Counted from the stretch's first letter, positions 18,801 through 28,332 are shown. The stretch: 64,000 bases of DNA from Mucisphaera sp965279675 (GCF_965279675.1 NZ_CBDIIJ010000002.1:2666001-2730000), one strand, 5' to 3'. Numbers and translations are program-made. Notes: generated from the letters alone by a model not told the origin.

Positions 18801-19194
18801 CATGCTCGGCTTCGTCATCCTCATCGGCGTCGTCGTCAACAACGCCATCCTCATCGTCCACCAGACCCTCAACTTCATGCGCGGACAGGCCGACACCGAC
18901 ACCGCCGAGGCCGGCCAGAAACTCCCCGCCCGAGACGCCATCCGCGAGTCCGTCCGCTCACGCTTCCGACCCATCTTCATGACCACCATCACCTCCGTCT
19001 GTGGCATGCTCCCCCTCGTCCTCATGCCCGGCTCCGGCTCCGAGCTCTACCGCGGGCTCGGCTCCGTCGTCGTCGGCGGGCTCGTCATCGCCACCCTCTT
19101 CACCCTCATCGTCGTCCCCCTCCTCCTCAGCCTCATGATCGACCTCAAGCACGCCCTCGGCCTCGAAGCCGATGGCCATACCCAAACCGCCTGA
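15856..19194 (+). CDS. RND-family efflux transporter permease (HAE/AcrB-like)
   Basis: A 1,112-residue RND pump with the usual duplicated plan: one transmembrane helix, a large periplasmic porter domain, six helices, then the same again. The first half shows NPVKITVGVILLVLFGWVS, the helix after residue 340 and the proton-relay helix GMVVDNAIVVLEN, where the first Asp is kept and the second position is Asn rather than the Asp of AcrB. The second half ends with the GVVVNNAILIVHQ helix and a SRFRPIFMTTITSV motif. It exports drugs, lipids or other amphiphiles using the proton gradient; the substrate is unknown. GTG start at 15856. Confidence 0.9.
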   Translation: MDIIRFAIDNPVKITVGVILLVLFGWVSLLSTPVQLTPNVDPTIITVNTEWTGRSPEEIEREIIEPQEDVLKNVDNLITMTARANQGEAEIELEFTVGTDLQAARVEVSDSLREVPEYPPDAEEPVITSGEAGAGSPIAWLLLEDRNKVFNVQHLGDQIEERIKPALERIAGVSEVRVYGGTDREVHIEFDPEAIAQRRVTVDELRDALIRENINISAGDLAEGRYTTQVRTVGQYDDLDQIRDTVVTTDIQGGPIRIRDLATVTQTFEERRSFVRSRGQVSIAMPVYLEPGANVITVMEGVRQRIQEVNDTLLPQLALLTQEANQLQTPPDLAIRQVYDETVYIYDAIGLVQSNLYIGGTLAILGLLVFLRSGRPVLVIAVSIPISVIGTFVVMYAAGRNVNVISLAGLAFAVGMVVDNAIVVLENIDRHLAMGKKPRVAAYDASREVWGAILASTLTTLAVFVPVLTIQEEAGQLFRDIALAVCAAVTLSLIVAITVIPTVCARFLKTKKQKSHDTQQSFGLKAIGNEITNTFSNGIDLLLAPGPGPILGRILIVASFVLISLGGAAILMPPTDYLPRGNQNLVFGILIIPPGYDVATTEDIALRVESQLEPFWLAETTEQAAAIEPLLDPFTQQPITDVPPMENYFFVTFNGGAFHGATSADKNKIQPLAPLLSSASTDSWGMGFAQQTSLFGRGAAGSRSIDIDIVGESLESVRAAATAIQGEVLADYGPMAVQPDPTNFDRPAREIRFTIDRVKAADLGIDVQALGNAVAALVDGVIVGDFRIAGESIDIRAMANANIAGEPERIADLPLAYRTPSGELGVIPVSSVATFSYAQAPQQILRIEEQKAVTLTVTPPDNVALETATNDLNATIASLRQQGRITTDIAVDLTGSATKLEEVREALIGSWYGWTRETIRSVGLSRMFLAVLVVFLLMAALFESYFYPLVVMIAVPLATLGGFLGLAIVHAFEETQLLDVLTMLGFVILIGVVVNNAILIVHQTLNFMRGQADTDTAEAGQKLPARDAIRESVRSRFRPIFMTTITSVCGMLPLVLMPGSGSELYRGLGSVVVGGLVIATLFTLIVVPLLLSLMIDLKHALGLEADGHTQTA

Positions 19195-19281
19195 ACACGG
19201 CGCCCCGAACAAGGTTCTTCTCCGGATAACCCGCTCCCCAATCACCCGAGATCCCGCTAACGACCAGACACACCCTCGCCC

Positions 19282-19320
19282 GATAGACCCTCTATCCCAG
19301 ACCGGCCCGCAAACCGGGCC
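19282..19320 (+). promoter_or_regulatory. Two tandem inverted repeats in the leader of the DUF2203 gene
   Basis: GATAGA-CCC-TCTATC (19282-19296) is followed by GGCCCG-CAAAC-CGGGCC (19304-19320). The second hairpin ends just before the AAGGA ribosome site of the gene starting at 19341. The first could be an operator or hairpin. There is no T-tract, so a terminator for the RND operon is less likely. Confidence 0.4.
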
Positions 19321-19340
19321 TCGGCGAAAGGATCTCCCCC

Positions 19341-19778
19341 ATGGTTGTCCGCGACTCAGCCGCCAGCATCGAAGCACCCGTTGTCTCAAGGGTCCGATAC
19401 TTCGACCCCGCTGAAGCCAACCGTGCCCTCATCTACCTCCGCCGCGTCACCGAAGACATCACCCACGCCTACGAGGAAGTCGTCCAGCTGCGCCTCCGCA
19501 TCGAATCCCACGGACACACCGACACCGCAGGCATCCTCGAAGAAGCCTACAAACGCGCCATGGTCCGACTCTCAGACCTCGTCGACGAACTCCAGCAGGC
19601 TGGCGTCGAACTCCGCGACTTCGAATCCGGAACCATCGACTTCCCAGCCATCAGCGAACAAGGCGAACTCTTCCTCTGCTGGAAACTAGGCGAAGCCGCC
19701 GTCGAACACTGGCACGACGCCGAATCCCCCTGCGACCAACGACGACCCATCTCCTCCCTCCCAAGATTATTGGGCTAA
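19341..19778 (+). CDS. DUF2203 family protein
   Basis: A 145-residue cytoplasmic protein matching DUF2203: an N-terminal FDPAEANRALIYLRRV helix, a central helical hairpin, and the conserved end GVELRDFESGTIDFPA followed by FLCWKLGEAAVEHWHD. The function of the family is unknown; the Trp/His-rich end suggests a ligand or metal site. ATG at 19341 follows AAGGA by nine bases. It is monocistronic, with a paired hairpin leader upstream and a strong terminator downstream. Confidence 0.8.
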   Translation: MVVRDSAASIEAPVVSRVRYFDPAEANRALIYLRRVTEDITHAYEEVVQLRLRIESHGHTDTAGILEEAYKRAMVRLSDLVDELQQAGVELRDFESGTIDFPAISEQGELFLCWKLGEAAVEHWHDAESPCDQRRPISSLPRLLG

Positions 19779-19802
19779 TCCAAGCCAAAACCCAAAACCA
19801 AC

Positions 19803-19830
19803 AAGCCGCGGCCACCACCGCGGCTTTTTT
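19803..19830 (+). terminator. Rho-independent terminator after the DUF2203 gene
   Basis: AAGCCGCGG (19803-19811) pairs with CCGCGGCTT (19818-19826), followed by a run of T's. The classical form leaves little doubt for the + strand. Confidence 0.85.
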
Positions 19831-19847
19831 ATGTCGCCACCGACGAC

Positions 19848-20612
19848 TCACGACCTTCGGGTACCACGCCCCTTTAGGGGCGTGATCTCACCTGCAGTAG
19901 CTGAAGCAACACGCTTCCCCCGCTCCCCCCACCAAAGCACCCCCACCGTCCAGATAATCCGCACCCCCACCCTGGCACTCACCCACAGCGACCCCGTGAT
20001 CTTGCTCCGCCCCGCATGACGCTTCCGATACGGCACATCCACCTCCACCGCTCGCACCCCACGCGTCGCCGCCTTCACCTGCATCTCAATCGTCCATCCC
20101 CACGTCCGATCAACCATCTCCAACCGCTCCAACGCCTCCCACCGAATCACCCGCATCGGCCCCAGATCCCGATACCGAGCCCCCGTCGTCAACCACGCCA
20201 GCCAGCACGCCAGACCCGTCCCGAACCGCTGATGAGGATCCAGCGCCCCATTGTCCGCCAGCCGCGTCCGACACCCCATTGCCAAATTAGCCTCACCCCG
20301 CTCCAACACCCCGATCAGCTCAGGCAACGAGGCCGGATCATCCGACAAATCCGCATCCAGAAACGCCACCGCATCCGGCACATCCCCCCGATCACGAATC
20401 CACCCAAGCGCCGCCAGACAAGCACTCCCGTAACCCATCCGCGATTCCGCCACCACCTCGCCACCCCGTTCCCTCACCAACGCCGCCGTCGCGTCCGTCG
20501 ATCCATTGTCCCCCACCACCACCCGACGAAACACACCCGCAGGCAGCGCTTCGAACAAAGCTCCGATATTCTCCGCTTCATTACGAGCCGGAATCACCAA
20601 ATCGACGATCAT
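19848..20612 (-). CDS. GT2-family glycosyltransferase
   Basis: A 254-residue inverting GT-A enzyme, similar to polyprenyl-phosphate mannosyl/glucosyltransferases (DPM/DPG type). VIPARNEAENIG begins the nucleotide-binding fold, GDNGSTDAT follows, and the metal motif is FLDADLSDD near residue 83. The later RDLGPMRV and GWTIEMQVKA segments and the KRHAGRSKI strand are typical of this subgroup. It lacks the C-terminal membrane helices that many relatives have, though a hydrophobic segment (VGVRIIWTVGVLWW) lies near residues 215-230. Head-to-head with metF. Confidence 0.85.
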   Translation of the reverse strand: MIVDLVIPARNEAENIGALFEALPAGVFRRVVVGDNGSTDATAALVRERGGEVVAESRMGYGSACLAALGWIRDRGDVPDAVAFLDADLSDDPASLPELIGVLERGEANLAMGCRTRLADNGALDPHQRFGTGLACWLAWLTTGARYRDLGPMRVIRWEALERLEMVDRTWGWTIEMQVKAATRGVRAVEVDVPYRKRHAGRSKITGSLWVSARVGVRIIWTVGVLWWGERGKRVASATAGEITPLKGRGTRRS

Positions 20613-20633
20613 CTACATAACACTCCCAGGCAG

Positions 20634-20661
20634 TTGACGGCCCCAACACGCCACCTACCCT
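20634..20661 (+). promoter_or_regulatory. Possible sigma-70 promoter of metF
   Basis: TTGACG at 20634-20639 and TACCCT at 20656-20661 are separated by 16 bases, 26 bases before the metF start. The -35 is good and the -10 is weak. Confidence 0.35.
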
Positions 20662-20686
20662 ACTAGGTCCACCACACGGAGGCGGT

Positions 20687-21601
20687 ATGCACATCCTCGA
20701 CATCCTCGACCAACACCCAACCACCTTCTCCTTCGAGTTCTTCCCACCCAAGAATGCCGAAGCCGCAGAAGACCTCTACACAACCATCGCCGAACTCGAA
20801 GCCCTCTCACCCGACTTCGTCTCCGTCACCTACGGCGCAGGCGGGTCCACCCGCGAACTCACCCACGACCTCGTCCTCCGTCTTAAAAAATCCACCACCC
20901 TCGATCCCATCCCCCACCTCACCTGCGTCTGCCACCAGGAAGCAGACATCGCCGAGATCCTCGACCACTACATCGCCGCCGGCGTCTCCAACATCCTCGC
21001 CCTGGGCGGCGACCCACCCCGAGACCGCGCCGACTGGGACCGCGCACAGGACGCCTTCCAGCACGCCGCCGGCCTCGTCGCATTCATTAAAAAACACGCC
21101 CAGGCCAACCATCCCGACCCTCGTGGCTTCGGCATAGGCGTCGCCGGCTTCCCCGAAGGACACCCCGCCACGCCCAACCGCCTCGACGAACTCGACCACC
21201 TCAAAGCCAAAGTCGACGCTGGAGCCGACTACATCTGCACCCAGCTCTTCTTCGACAACCACGACTTCTACGACTTCCGCGAACGCTGCGAACTCGCTGG
21301 CATCAACGTCCCCATCATCGCCGGACTCATGCCCATCACCACCACCAAAGGCATGAGACGCATGGCCGACCTCGCCGCCGGAGCACGCTTCCCCGCACCG
21401 CTCCTCCGCTCACTCCAGCGAGCCGGCGACGACCCCGAAGCCGTCCAACGCGTCGGTATCCACTGGGCCACCGAGCAGGCCCGCGACCTCATCGATCACC
21501 AGGTCCGCGGCATCCACTTCTACACCCTGAACAAATCCAGCGCCACCCGACAGATCTACGCATCCCTGGGCGTCACCAAGTCCGCCGACCTGACGCGCTG
21601 A
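20687..21601 (+). CDS. metF: 5,10-methylenetetrahydrofolate reductase
   Basis: A 304-residue FAD-dependent TIM-barrel enzyme that reduces methylene-THF to methyl-THF for methionine synthesis. The family opening FSFEFFPPKN (catalytic Glu) is at about residues 14-23, the SVTYGAGGSTR loop follows, and NILALGGDPPRD is the FAD/folate motif. ATG at 20687 has GGAGG five bases upstream. It starts opposite the GT2 gene and is followed by the PSP1 gene, whose promoter overlaps the metF stop. Confidence 0.95.
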   Translation: MHILDILDQHPTTFSFEFFPPKNAEAAEDLYTTIAELEALSPDFVSVTYGAGGSTRELTHDLVLRLKKSTTLDPIPHLTCVCHQEADIAEILDHYIAAGVSNILALGGDPPRDRADWDRAQDAFQHAAGLVAFIKKHAQANHPDPRGFGIGVAGFPEGHPATPNRLDELDHLKAKVDAGADYICTQLFFDNHDFYDFRERCELAGINVPIIAGLMPITTTKGMRRMADLAAGARFPAPLLRSLQRAGDDPEAVQRVGIHWATEQARDLIDHQVRGIHFYTLNKSSATRQIYASLGVTKSADLTR

Positions 21602-21626
21602 CGCATATCTCCGGACCCCATATACT
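21598..21626 (+). promoter_or_regulatory. Possible promoter of the PSP1-domain gene
   Basis: CTGACG at 21598-21603 and TATACT at 21621-21626 are separated by 17 bases. The -35 overlaps the metF stop. This leaves a leader of about 135 bases before the start at 21767, in which I see nothing recognisable. Confidence 0.4.
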
Positions 21627-21766
21627 GGTGTTCAGACGGCTCCGTGTCACGACCTCTCCGCCGCGCCGAGGCAGCGGTGAGTCTGAAAAACCACTCGGCG
21701 ACACCAAGAACAACGCCCCCGCGACGACAACACCGTCGCGTCGTTCGACCTGCACACGGAGCCCAC

Positions 21767-23134
21767 ATGCCCGGCAGCATCACACCCCTTCCCATCATGC
21801 TTTCCGAGGAAGACCAGGCCGTCTACGACAGCCTTGAAGCACCCAAAACCATCGTGGTCAAGTACGGCTATCAGAAGAAAATCGCCGAGTTCCCCTACGA
21901 CGGCGACGCAAAACCCGGCTGCGGATCAAAGATGGTTATCCGCACCGACCGCGGAACCGAAATCGGTGAAATGCTGACCACCACCTGCTCCAATTCCGGC
22001 TGCGGAAAATCCATCTCACGCAGCCAGATGCTCGACTACATCAAAAACTCAGGCGGCAAAGACTACCCCTTCACCAAAGACGGTCGCATCCTCCGCGTCG
22101 CCACACCCGAAGACCTCATCGAACAGAACAAACTCGACGCCCGCAAACCCGAGTTCACCAAACTCGCCAAACGACTCATCAACGAACTCAACCTCGATAT
22201 GAAACTCGTCGACGTCGAACCACTGCTCGGCGGCGAACGCATCCTCTTCTACTACGCCTCCGAAGACTGGGTCGACTTCCGCGAACTCGTCAAGCAACTC
22301 GCCGCCGAACTACATACCCGCATCGAGATGCTCCAGGTCAACGCCCGAGAGGAAGCCCGCCTAGTTGCCGACTACGAAAAATGCGGACAACACTGCTGCT
22401 GCAAGCAGTTCCTCAAAGTCCTCAAACCCATCTCCATGCGCTCGGCCAAAATCCAGAAAGCCACCCTCGACCCCCAGAAAATCTCCGGCCGCTGCGGACG
22501 ACTCATGTGCTGCCTCCGCTACGAAGACAAAACCTACGACGAACTCCGTAAAAAACTCCCCCACAAGAAAACCGTCGTCGAAACCGAAGACGGCATAGGC
22601 ATCGTCCTCGACTCCCAGATCCTCACCCAACTCGTCCTCGTCCGCATCGGCCCCAACCCACCCGCCGCCTACCCCCTGGAGAACATCCGCCGTCTCGACA
22701 AGGACGAAGCCAACGCATGGCGCAAGCAAATGCAGGAAGAAGAACGCGAACGCGCCGAAGCCTGGGCCGCCCGCTCCGCACGACGCACCGAACGCCGAGG
22801 CGGGCCACCCGCACAAACCGGCCGCTCCCAGCGACCCGCCGACGCCCCACCCCGCGACAACGAAGAAAAAGACCAGCAGAATGACGCCGGCGAACAGCGA
22901 AAGCCCCGCCGCCGACGACGCTCTCGCCGACCCCGCAGCGACCAGCAAGCCGGCGACAACCGCCCCCAGGCCGCCGATCCCAACGCCTCATCCCCGGAGA
23001 ATAATCCCTCCACCGACCCCAATGCCTCAGGCGACGCACCCAGGAAAAAACGCCGCCGCAGAAGACGACGCCGTGGCGGCGGGGGAGACGGCAGCGATAC
23101 GCCAAACACCGGCGGTCCACCTCCCACCGAATAG
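21767..23134 (+). CDS. PSP1/YaaT-domain protein with Arg-rich tail
   Basis: A 455-residue protein. Residues about 25-310 match the PSP1 (YaaT/RicT) family: a GCGSKM cysteine pair near the start, then a Cys-rich segment (CGQHCCCKQF) and SGRCGRLMCCLRYE, the signature shared with Bacillus RicT, which binds Fe-S clusters with RicA/RicF and affects RNase Y. The last 110 residues are low-complexity, with runs of Arg/Lys and acidic linkers. That suggests RNA or DNA contact. ATG at 21767 is chosen because CGGAG lies seven bases upstream; the frame is open back to 21644. It is convergent with the lipoprotein gene. Confidence 0.8.
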   Translation: MPGSITPLPIMLSEEDQAVYDSLEAPKTIVVKYGYQKKIAEFPYDGDAKPGCGSKMVIRTDRGTEIGEMLTTTCSNSGCGKSISRSQMLDYIKNSGGKDYPFTKDGRILRVATPEDLIEQNKLDARKPEFTKLAKRLINELNLDMKLVDVEPLLGGERILFYYASEDWVDFRELVKQLAAELHTRIEMLQVNAREEARLVADYEKCGQHCCCKQFLKVLKPISMRSAKIQKATLDPQKISGRCGRLMCCLRYEDKTYDELRKKLPHKKTVVETEDGIGIVLDSQILTQLVLVRIGPNPPAAYPLENIRRLDKDEANAWRKQMQEEERERAEAWAARSARRTERRGGPPAQTGRSQRPADAPPRDNEEKDQQNDAGEQRKPRRRRRSRRPRSDQQAGDNRPQAADPNASSPENNPSTDPNASGDAPRKKRRRRRRRRGGGGDGSDTPNTGGPPPTE

Positions 23135-23161
23135 GCACCCAGAAATCTTCCTCAATATCGA

Positions 23162-23182
23162 GCCGCGACGTGTCGCCGCGGC
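23162..23182. terminator. Hairpin between convergent genes
   Basis: GCCGCGAC (23162-23169) pairs with GTCGC-C-GCGGC (23172-23182) with a single bulged base. It lies between the 3' ends of the PSP1 gene and the lipoprotein gene and may serve both. There is no T-tract. Confidence 0.4.
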
Positions 23183-23221
23183 CTGCCTCTGCGCTGCCAA
23201 ACCGCTAGCCGCCCACACCCA

Positions 23222-24094
23222 TCAACCCCCAACCCGCACTGCCCGCAACACCACCACCCGCTGCCACACCACACCCGACTTCTCCCGGATCATCAACGCC
23301 ACCCCCATCGGCAACGCCCGCTCATCCGCCGCCGCCCCCAACTCGAGCCGCTCAAGCACCCGCTCCCGAGCCTCCTCGGTCAACCCAAAGACCAGCGCCG
23401 TCTGACCACTCGCAGCCAACGGTAGGGCCAGCGAGTCAAAAACCCGCCGGTGATCCAAAGCATCCACCACCGGCCCACGCATCAGCCACCCCCGAACATC
23501 CGGCACCGATGGAACCAGCACCGCCGTCGAACGCCCCGCCGCCCCCTCACGCAGCATCGCATCAACCATCAACGGACCATTCGTCATCTCCGCAGACAAC
23601 CCCCCCAGATCCACCGCCACCGACTCCGACAATCGACCCGTCTCCAGAATCGGCATCCCACCCGCCTGAATCACCGCCCGACGACGCCCCATCGGCCACG
23701 TCGGCAACGGCAACCCCGCCACCCACTCAGTCACCGTATCAGCAGGCATTACCCCCACCCGCAGACCATTCCGGGCCCACCGCTCCGCCACACTCGGGCT
23801 CAGGCTCTCCGCAGACATCGCCGACCACGCCGCGTCCAGACCCGCATCAATCGTCAACCCGATCTGCATCACGCTCAGCTGAATGGCCGAACCCGGCCGC
23901 TGAACCGACGGCGCCGTCCCAGGCGGGCCAGGTGGCGTCACCGTCGACCGAATCTCGCCAATCGTCGGCAGATCCTCAACCGGCTCTTCACCACCACTCC
24001 GACAGCCCGGCACCGCAAAGACGCACACCGCCGCAAACACAACCGCCACCGATCCGAACGTCCAGTGTTTCAACAAGCACACCCCATCACTCAC
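23222..24094 (-). CDS. Putative lipoprotein of unknown function
   Basis: A 290-residue protein with a type II signal peptide: basic start, hydrophobic core (VAVVFAAVCVFAV) and lipobox-like PGC with the acylated Cys near residue 31. The mature part has a Pro/Thr-rich linker to about residue 70 and then a globular alpha/beta domain with no motif I recognise. The GTG start at 24094 overlaps the argD stop by four bases (GTGA), so it is translationally coupled to argD, though a link to arginine synthesis is not implied. Confidence 0.65.
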   Translation of the reverse strand: MSDGVCLLKHWTFGSVAVVFAAVCVFAVPGCRSGGEEPVEDLPTIGEIRSTVTPPGPPGTAPSVQRPGSAIQLSVMQIGLTIDAGLDAAWSAMSAESLSPSVAERWARNGLRVGVMPADTVTEWVAGLPLPTWPMGRRRAVIQAGGMPILETGRLSESVAVDLGGLSAEMTNGPLMVDAMLREGAAGRSTAVLVPSVPDVRGWLMRGPVVDALDHRRVFDSLALPLAASGQTALVFGLTEEARERVLERLELGAAADERALPMGVALMIREKSGVVWQRVVVLRAVRVGG

Positions 24095-25341
24095 CGCCCG
24101 CCGAGCACTGACTCCATCGCATCCAATCCCTCACCCAGCACATCCTCCGGCACCGTCAGCGCCGGAGCGATCCGCAGCACCCCACCCTTCGTCGCGTTGA
24201 TCATCACCCCGCGCTCCATCAGCGCCAGCACCACATCCCGCGCAGTAGGCGACGCCTCCGGCAACTTCGATTCATCCACCTCAATCCCAAGGAATAAACC
24301 ACGACCCCGAACCTCCCGAACCGCCTCACAACCCTCCGCAAAACGTTGCAGCCGCTTCACCACCGCCTCCCCAAGACGAGCCGCCCGCGCATCCAACTTC
24401 TCTCGCTCAATCACCTCAAACACCGTCGCCGTCGCCGCCATCGCCAGACAATTCCCGCCCAGCGTTGTCGCATGCATCACACGCCCGTGCTTCGCCGCGC
24501 TGTACGTCTCCGCCACCTCCGGCCGTGCGCACATCACACCCACCGGCAACCCACCACCCACACCCTTCCCAAGCGTCATCAAATCCGGAACCACATCCCA
24601 CAACTGATGCCCAAACACCCGACCCGTCCGACCGCACCCCGTCCACACCTCGTCCGCGATCAGCAGCAGATCGTGCTCATCGCACAGGGCTCGGAGCGAC
24701 TGGAAATATCCCGGGTCCGGCACGTGGATCCCGCCCTCGCCCTGGATCGGCTCGACGATGATCGCGACGGTCTCGGCATCCATCGCCGCCTTGATGGCTT
24801 CGAGGTCGTTGTAGGCCACGTTCGTGAAGCCCGGCAGCAGGGGCTCGAAGCCCTCGCGCACCGCCGGCTGGCCGGTGGCGCCCATCGTCGCGAAGGATCG
24901 GCCGTGGAAACTCCGGGTCGTCGAGATCACCTTGTACCGGCCGTGCGGGCCGGTCGCGTCGCCCGGGTTGGCCTTGCCGTAGAGCCGCGTGAGCTTGATG
25001 GCCGCCTCGTTGGCGTCGGCGCCGGCGTGGCTGAAGAAGCTCTGCCCGCCGAAGCCCAGACGCTGAATGAACTCCGCGGCCCGAACCTGCGGTTCGGTGT
25101 GCAGCAGGTTGCCGACGTGCCAGAGCCTCTTCGCCTGCTCGGTCACGGCCTTGACCAGGTCCGGGTGGCAGTGGCCGATCACCGGCGCACCGAAGCCGGC
25201 GAACAGGTCGATGTAGCGCTTGCCCTCGACGTCATAAAGGTGGCTGCCTTCGCCGCGGACGATGGCCACGGGAAACCGGCCGTAGTTCGGGGTCAGGACC
25301 GCGTCGTGTCGTCCGATCAGTTCCTGGGTCGCGGTGGTCAA
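24091..25341 (-). CDS. argD: Acetylornithine aminotransferase family (class III PLP enzyme)
   Basis: A 416-residue class III aminotransferase, most like ArgD, which makes N-acetylornithine in arginine synthesis; succinylornithine or GABA aminotransferase cannot be excluded. Visible motifs are YIDLFAGFG, the SFHGRS loop, EPIQGEGG, the DEVWTGCGRTG cofactor aspartate and TLGKGVGGG with the PLP lysine. I choose TTG at 25341 because GAGGAG stands six bases upstream; an ATG at 25380 would add 13 residues. Base composition changes sharply inside the gene near 24,655: its 3' end is C-rich on the + strand, the rest neutral. Confidence 0.88.
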   Translation of the reverse strand: MTTATQELIGRHDAVLTPNYGRFPVAIVRGEGSHLYDVEGKRYIDLFAGFGAPVIGHCHPDLVKAVTEQAKRLWHVGNLLHTEPQVRAAEFIQRLGFGGQSFFSHAGADANEAAIKLTRLYGKANPGDATGPHGRYKVISTTRSFHGRSFATMGATGQPAVREGFEPLLPGFTNVAYNDLEAIKAAMDAETVAIIVEPIQGEGGIHVPDPGYFQSLRALCDEHDLLLIADEVWTGCGRTGRVFGHQLWDVVPDLMTLGKGVGGGLPVGVMCARPEVAETYSAAKHGRVMHATTLGGNCLAMAATATVFEVIEREKLDARAARLGEAVVKRLQRFAEGCEAVREVRGRGLFLGIEVDESKLPEASPTARDVVLALMERGVMINATKGGVLRIAPALTVPEDVLGEGLDAMESVLGGR

Positions 25342-25396
25342 GGCAAGCTCCTCGGGTAAGTCGCTCCATTGTGCCCGCATCGGCGGGAAAAGAAAA

Positions 25397-25422
25397 AACC
25401 CCGTGGCCGCGGCCACAGGGTT
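25397..25422 (-). terminator. Rho-independent terminator of the HU gene
   Basis: On the minus strand AACCCTGTGGCC pairs with GGCCACGGGGTT (one mismatch), followed by TTTTCTTTT. It ends the HU transcript 56 bases before the argD start, so argD needs its own promoter or read-through. Confidence 0.75.
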
Positions 25423-25480
25423 TGGGTTCTGAGGCGAGCCCGATCGGTGATCAGGCCCACACGATTTCAGAAGGTGAGGG

Positions 25481-25816
25481 TCAGACCATTTCCTTGAGCG
25501 GCTTGAGAGCACGCAGCTTGACGACCGTCGAGGCCGGCTTGGCAGCGATTTTGATCTCTTCGCCGGTGGCAGGGTTACGGCCCATGCGTGCCTTGGTCGC
25601 CTTCTTCTTGAAGCGGACGATCTTGAGCAAGCCCGGGACGGTGAAGGCACCGGCGCCGCGGCCGCTGCCGACTTCCTTCTTGATCAGCCCGGTCATCGAA
25701 TCGAACACCGCGGCGACATCCTTCTTGGTCAGCCCGGTATCGTCGGCGATCGCCGAGAAAAGCTGGGTTTTGGTCAACGGCTTCTTGGCGGCGGTCTTGG
25801 CGGTCTTCTTGGCCAT
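25481..25816 (-). CDS. hup: HU/IHF-family DNA-binding protein
   Basis: A 111-residue histone-like protein that bends and compacts DNA. The family signature GRNPATGE is near residue 80, in the DNA-binding arm, and the helical dimerisation part (KTQLFSAIADDTGLTKKDVAAVFD) is at residues 16-40. The N-terminus carries an extra Lys/Ala-rich stretch of about 15 residues, and the C-terminus a short extension, so it is some 20 residues longer than E. coli HU. ATG at 25816 has CAGGAG eight bases upstream. Codon use is balanced, unlike the skewed flanks, as expected for a highly expressed gene. Confidence 0.93.
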   Translation of the reverse strand: MAKKTAKTAAKKPLTKTQLFSAIADDTGLTKKDVAAVFDSMTGLIKKEVGSGRGAGAFTVPGLLKIVRFKKKATKARMGRNPATGEEIKIAAKPASTVVKLRALKPLKEMV

Positions 25817-26243
25817 CTAACGGCTCCTGTTTGAACGATTCGGGGTGCTCAGGTGCCCACGCGGGCACGTCTCTTTGTCCCCGTCCGCCTGTTTTATCGC
25901 ACCTTGGGCCCAAAGTCCTGTAATTTTCCGCCTATTTCTTCGTCGATCATCAAAAATACCCTCTTTCGTCGGGTGAATCGAACCCGCTGCGCGCAGAGAC
26001 CCCGCCTCTCAGTTGGCCCCGTGACCCTGCCAGCGTCTGCGTCAGAGGAGGCGGAGCCGCAGGCAGGCTCTTGCCATTCTGGCAGACGGCGTTGGCTCCA
26101 AACGGCCGCTGGCAGCCGAAAAACCCCAGAAACAGGCTCTTAAAGGCCCTTCGTGGTGGCACCGGCTTTGCATTTTGTCTTCCCGCGACACGGGCCGCGG
26201 TGCCTGTTCGGACCTCAACACCAGCCTCCGCAAGGAGAACCTT
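25817..26243. other. Divergent intergenic region between HU gene and dnaK
   Basis: 427 bases without a gene, at the centre of the skew reversal. The HU side holds a hairpin GTGCCC-ACGC-GGGCAC (25853-25868), a perfect palindrome TTGGGCCCAA (25904-25913) and an AT-rich tract (about 25918-25970). On the minus strand TTACAG and GATAAA flank the palindrome as a possible HU promoter (19-base spacer). The dnaK side is GC-rich with TGCCA-TTC-TGGCA near 26075. I see no CIRCE element and no clear DnaA boxes. Confidence 0.45.
25853..25868 (-). promoter_or_regulatory. Hairpin in the HU leader
   Basis: Perfect six-base-pair stem GTGCCC/GGGCAC with an ACGC loop (GCGT on the minus strand), 37 bases before the HU start codon. 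It would fall in the 5' untranslated region if the promoter lies near 25,890-25,925. Confidence 0.4.
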
Positions 26244-28151
<1,908 letters not shown>

Positions 28152-28178
28152 TCCAAGTCGCTTGATAGCAGGAACTAA

Positions 28179-28208
28179 CAAGCCCCACCGTGTGCGCGGT
28201 GGGGCTTG
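28179..28208 (+). terminator. Terminator hairpin after dnaK
   Basis: CAAGCCCCACCG and CGGTGGGGCTTG form a perfect 12-base-pair stem with a TGTGCG loop, 28 bases after the dnaK stop. There is only a weak T-rich tail. Confidence 0.7.
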
Positions 28209-28233
28209 TCATGTTGTGCGCGGTAATCGAGGA

Positions 28234-28250
28234 GAAAACGTCTTGTTTTC
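28234..28250. repeat. Inverted repeat GAAAAC-N5-GTTTTC
   Basis: Perfect six-base arms in the AT-richer spacer between the dnaK terminator and the convergent His-rich lipoprotein gene. It could be a weak terminator for the minus-strand gene or a protein-binding site. Confidence 0.3.
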
Positions 28251-28332
28251 GAGCGTTTTCGATCGGTTTGCGTCAAAATTCGCTCGTTCTATGCCGTTTC
28301 AGACCGGGTTCTGAGCATCCAAAATCGGCGGT

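Noticed and set aside
21936..21944. TTATCCGCA, one mismatch from a DnaA box
   Set aside because: A single copy inside a coding gene and 3 kb from the skew change; not evidence for an origin.
25853..26143. 96-residue open frame between HU and dnaK
   Set aside because: No ribosome site, no homology-like motif, and it crosses the AT-rich and hairpin parts of the intergenic region.
25817..26243. CIRCE element or sigma-32-type promoter for dnaK
   Set aside because: No TTAGCACTC/GAGTGCTAA pair and no convincing heat-shock promoter seen.
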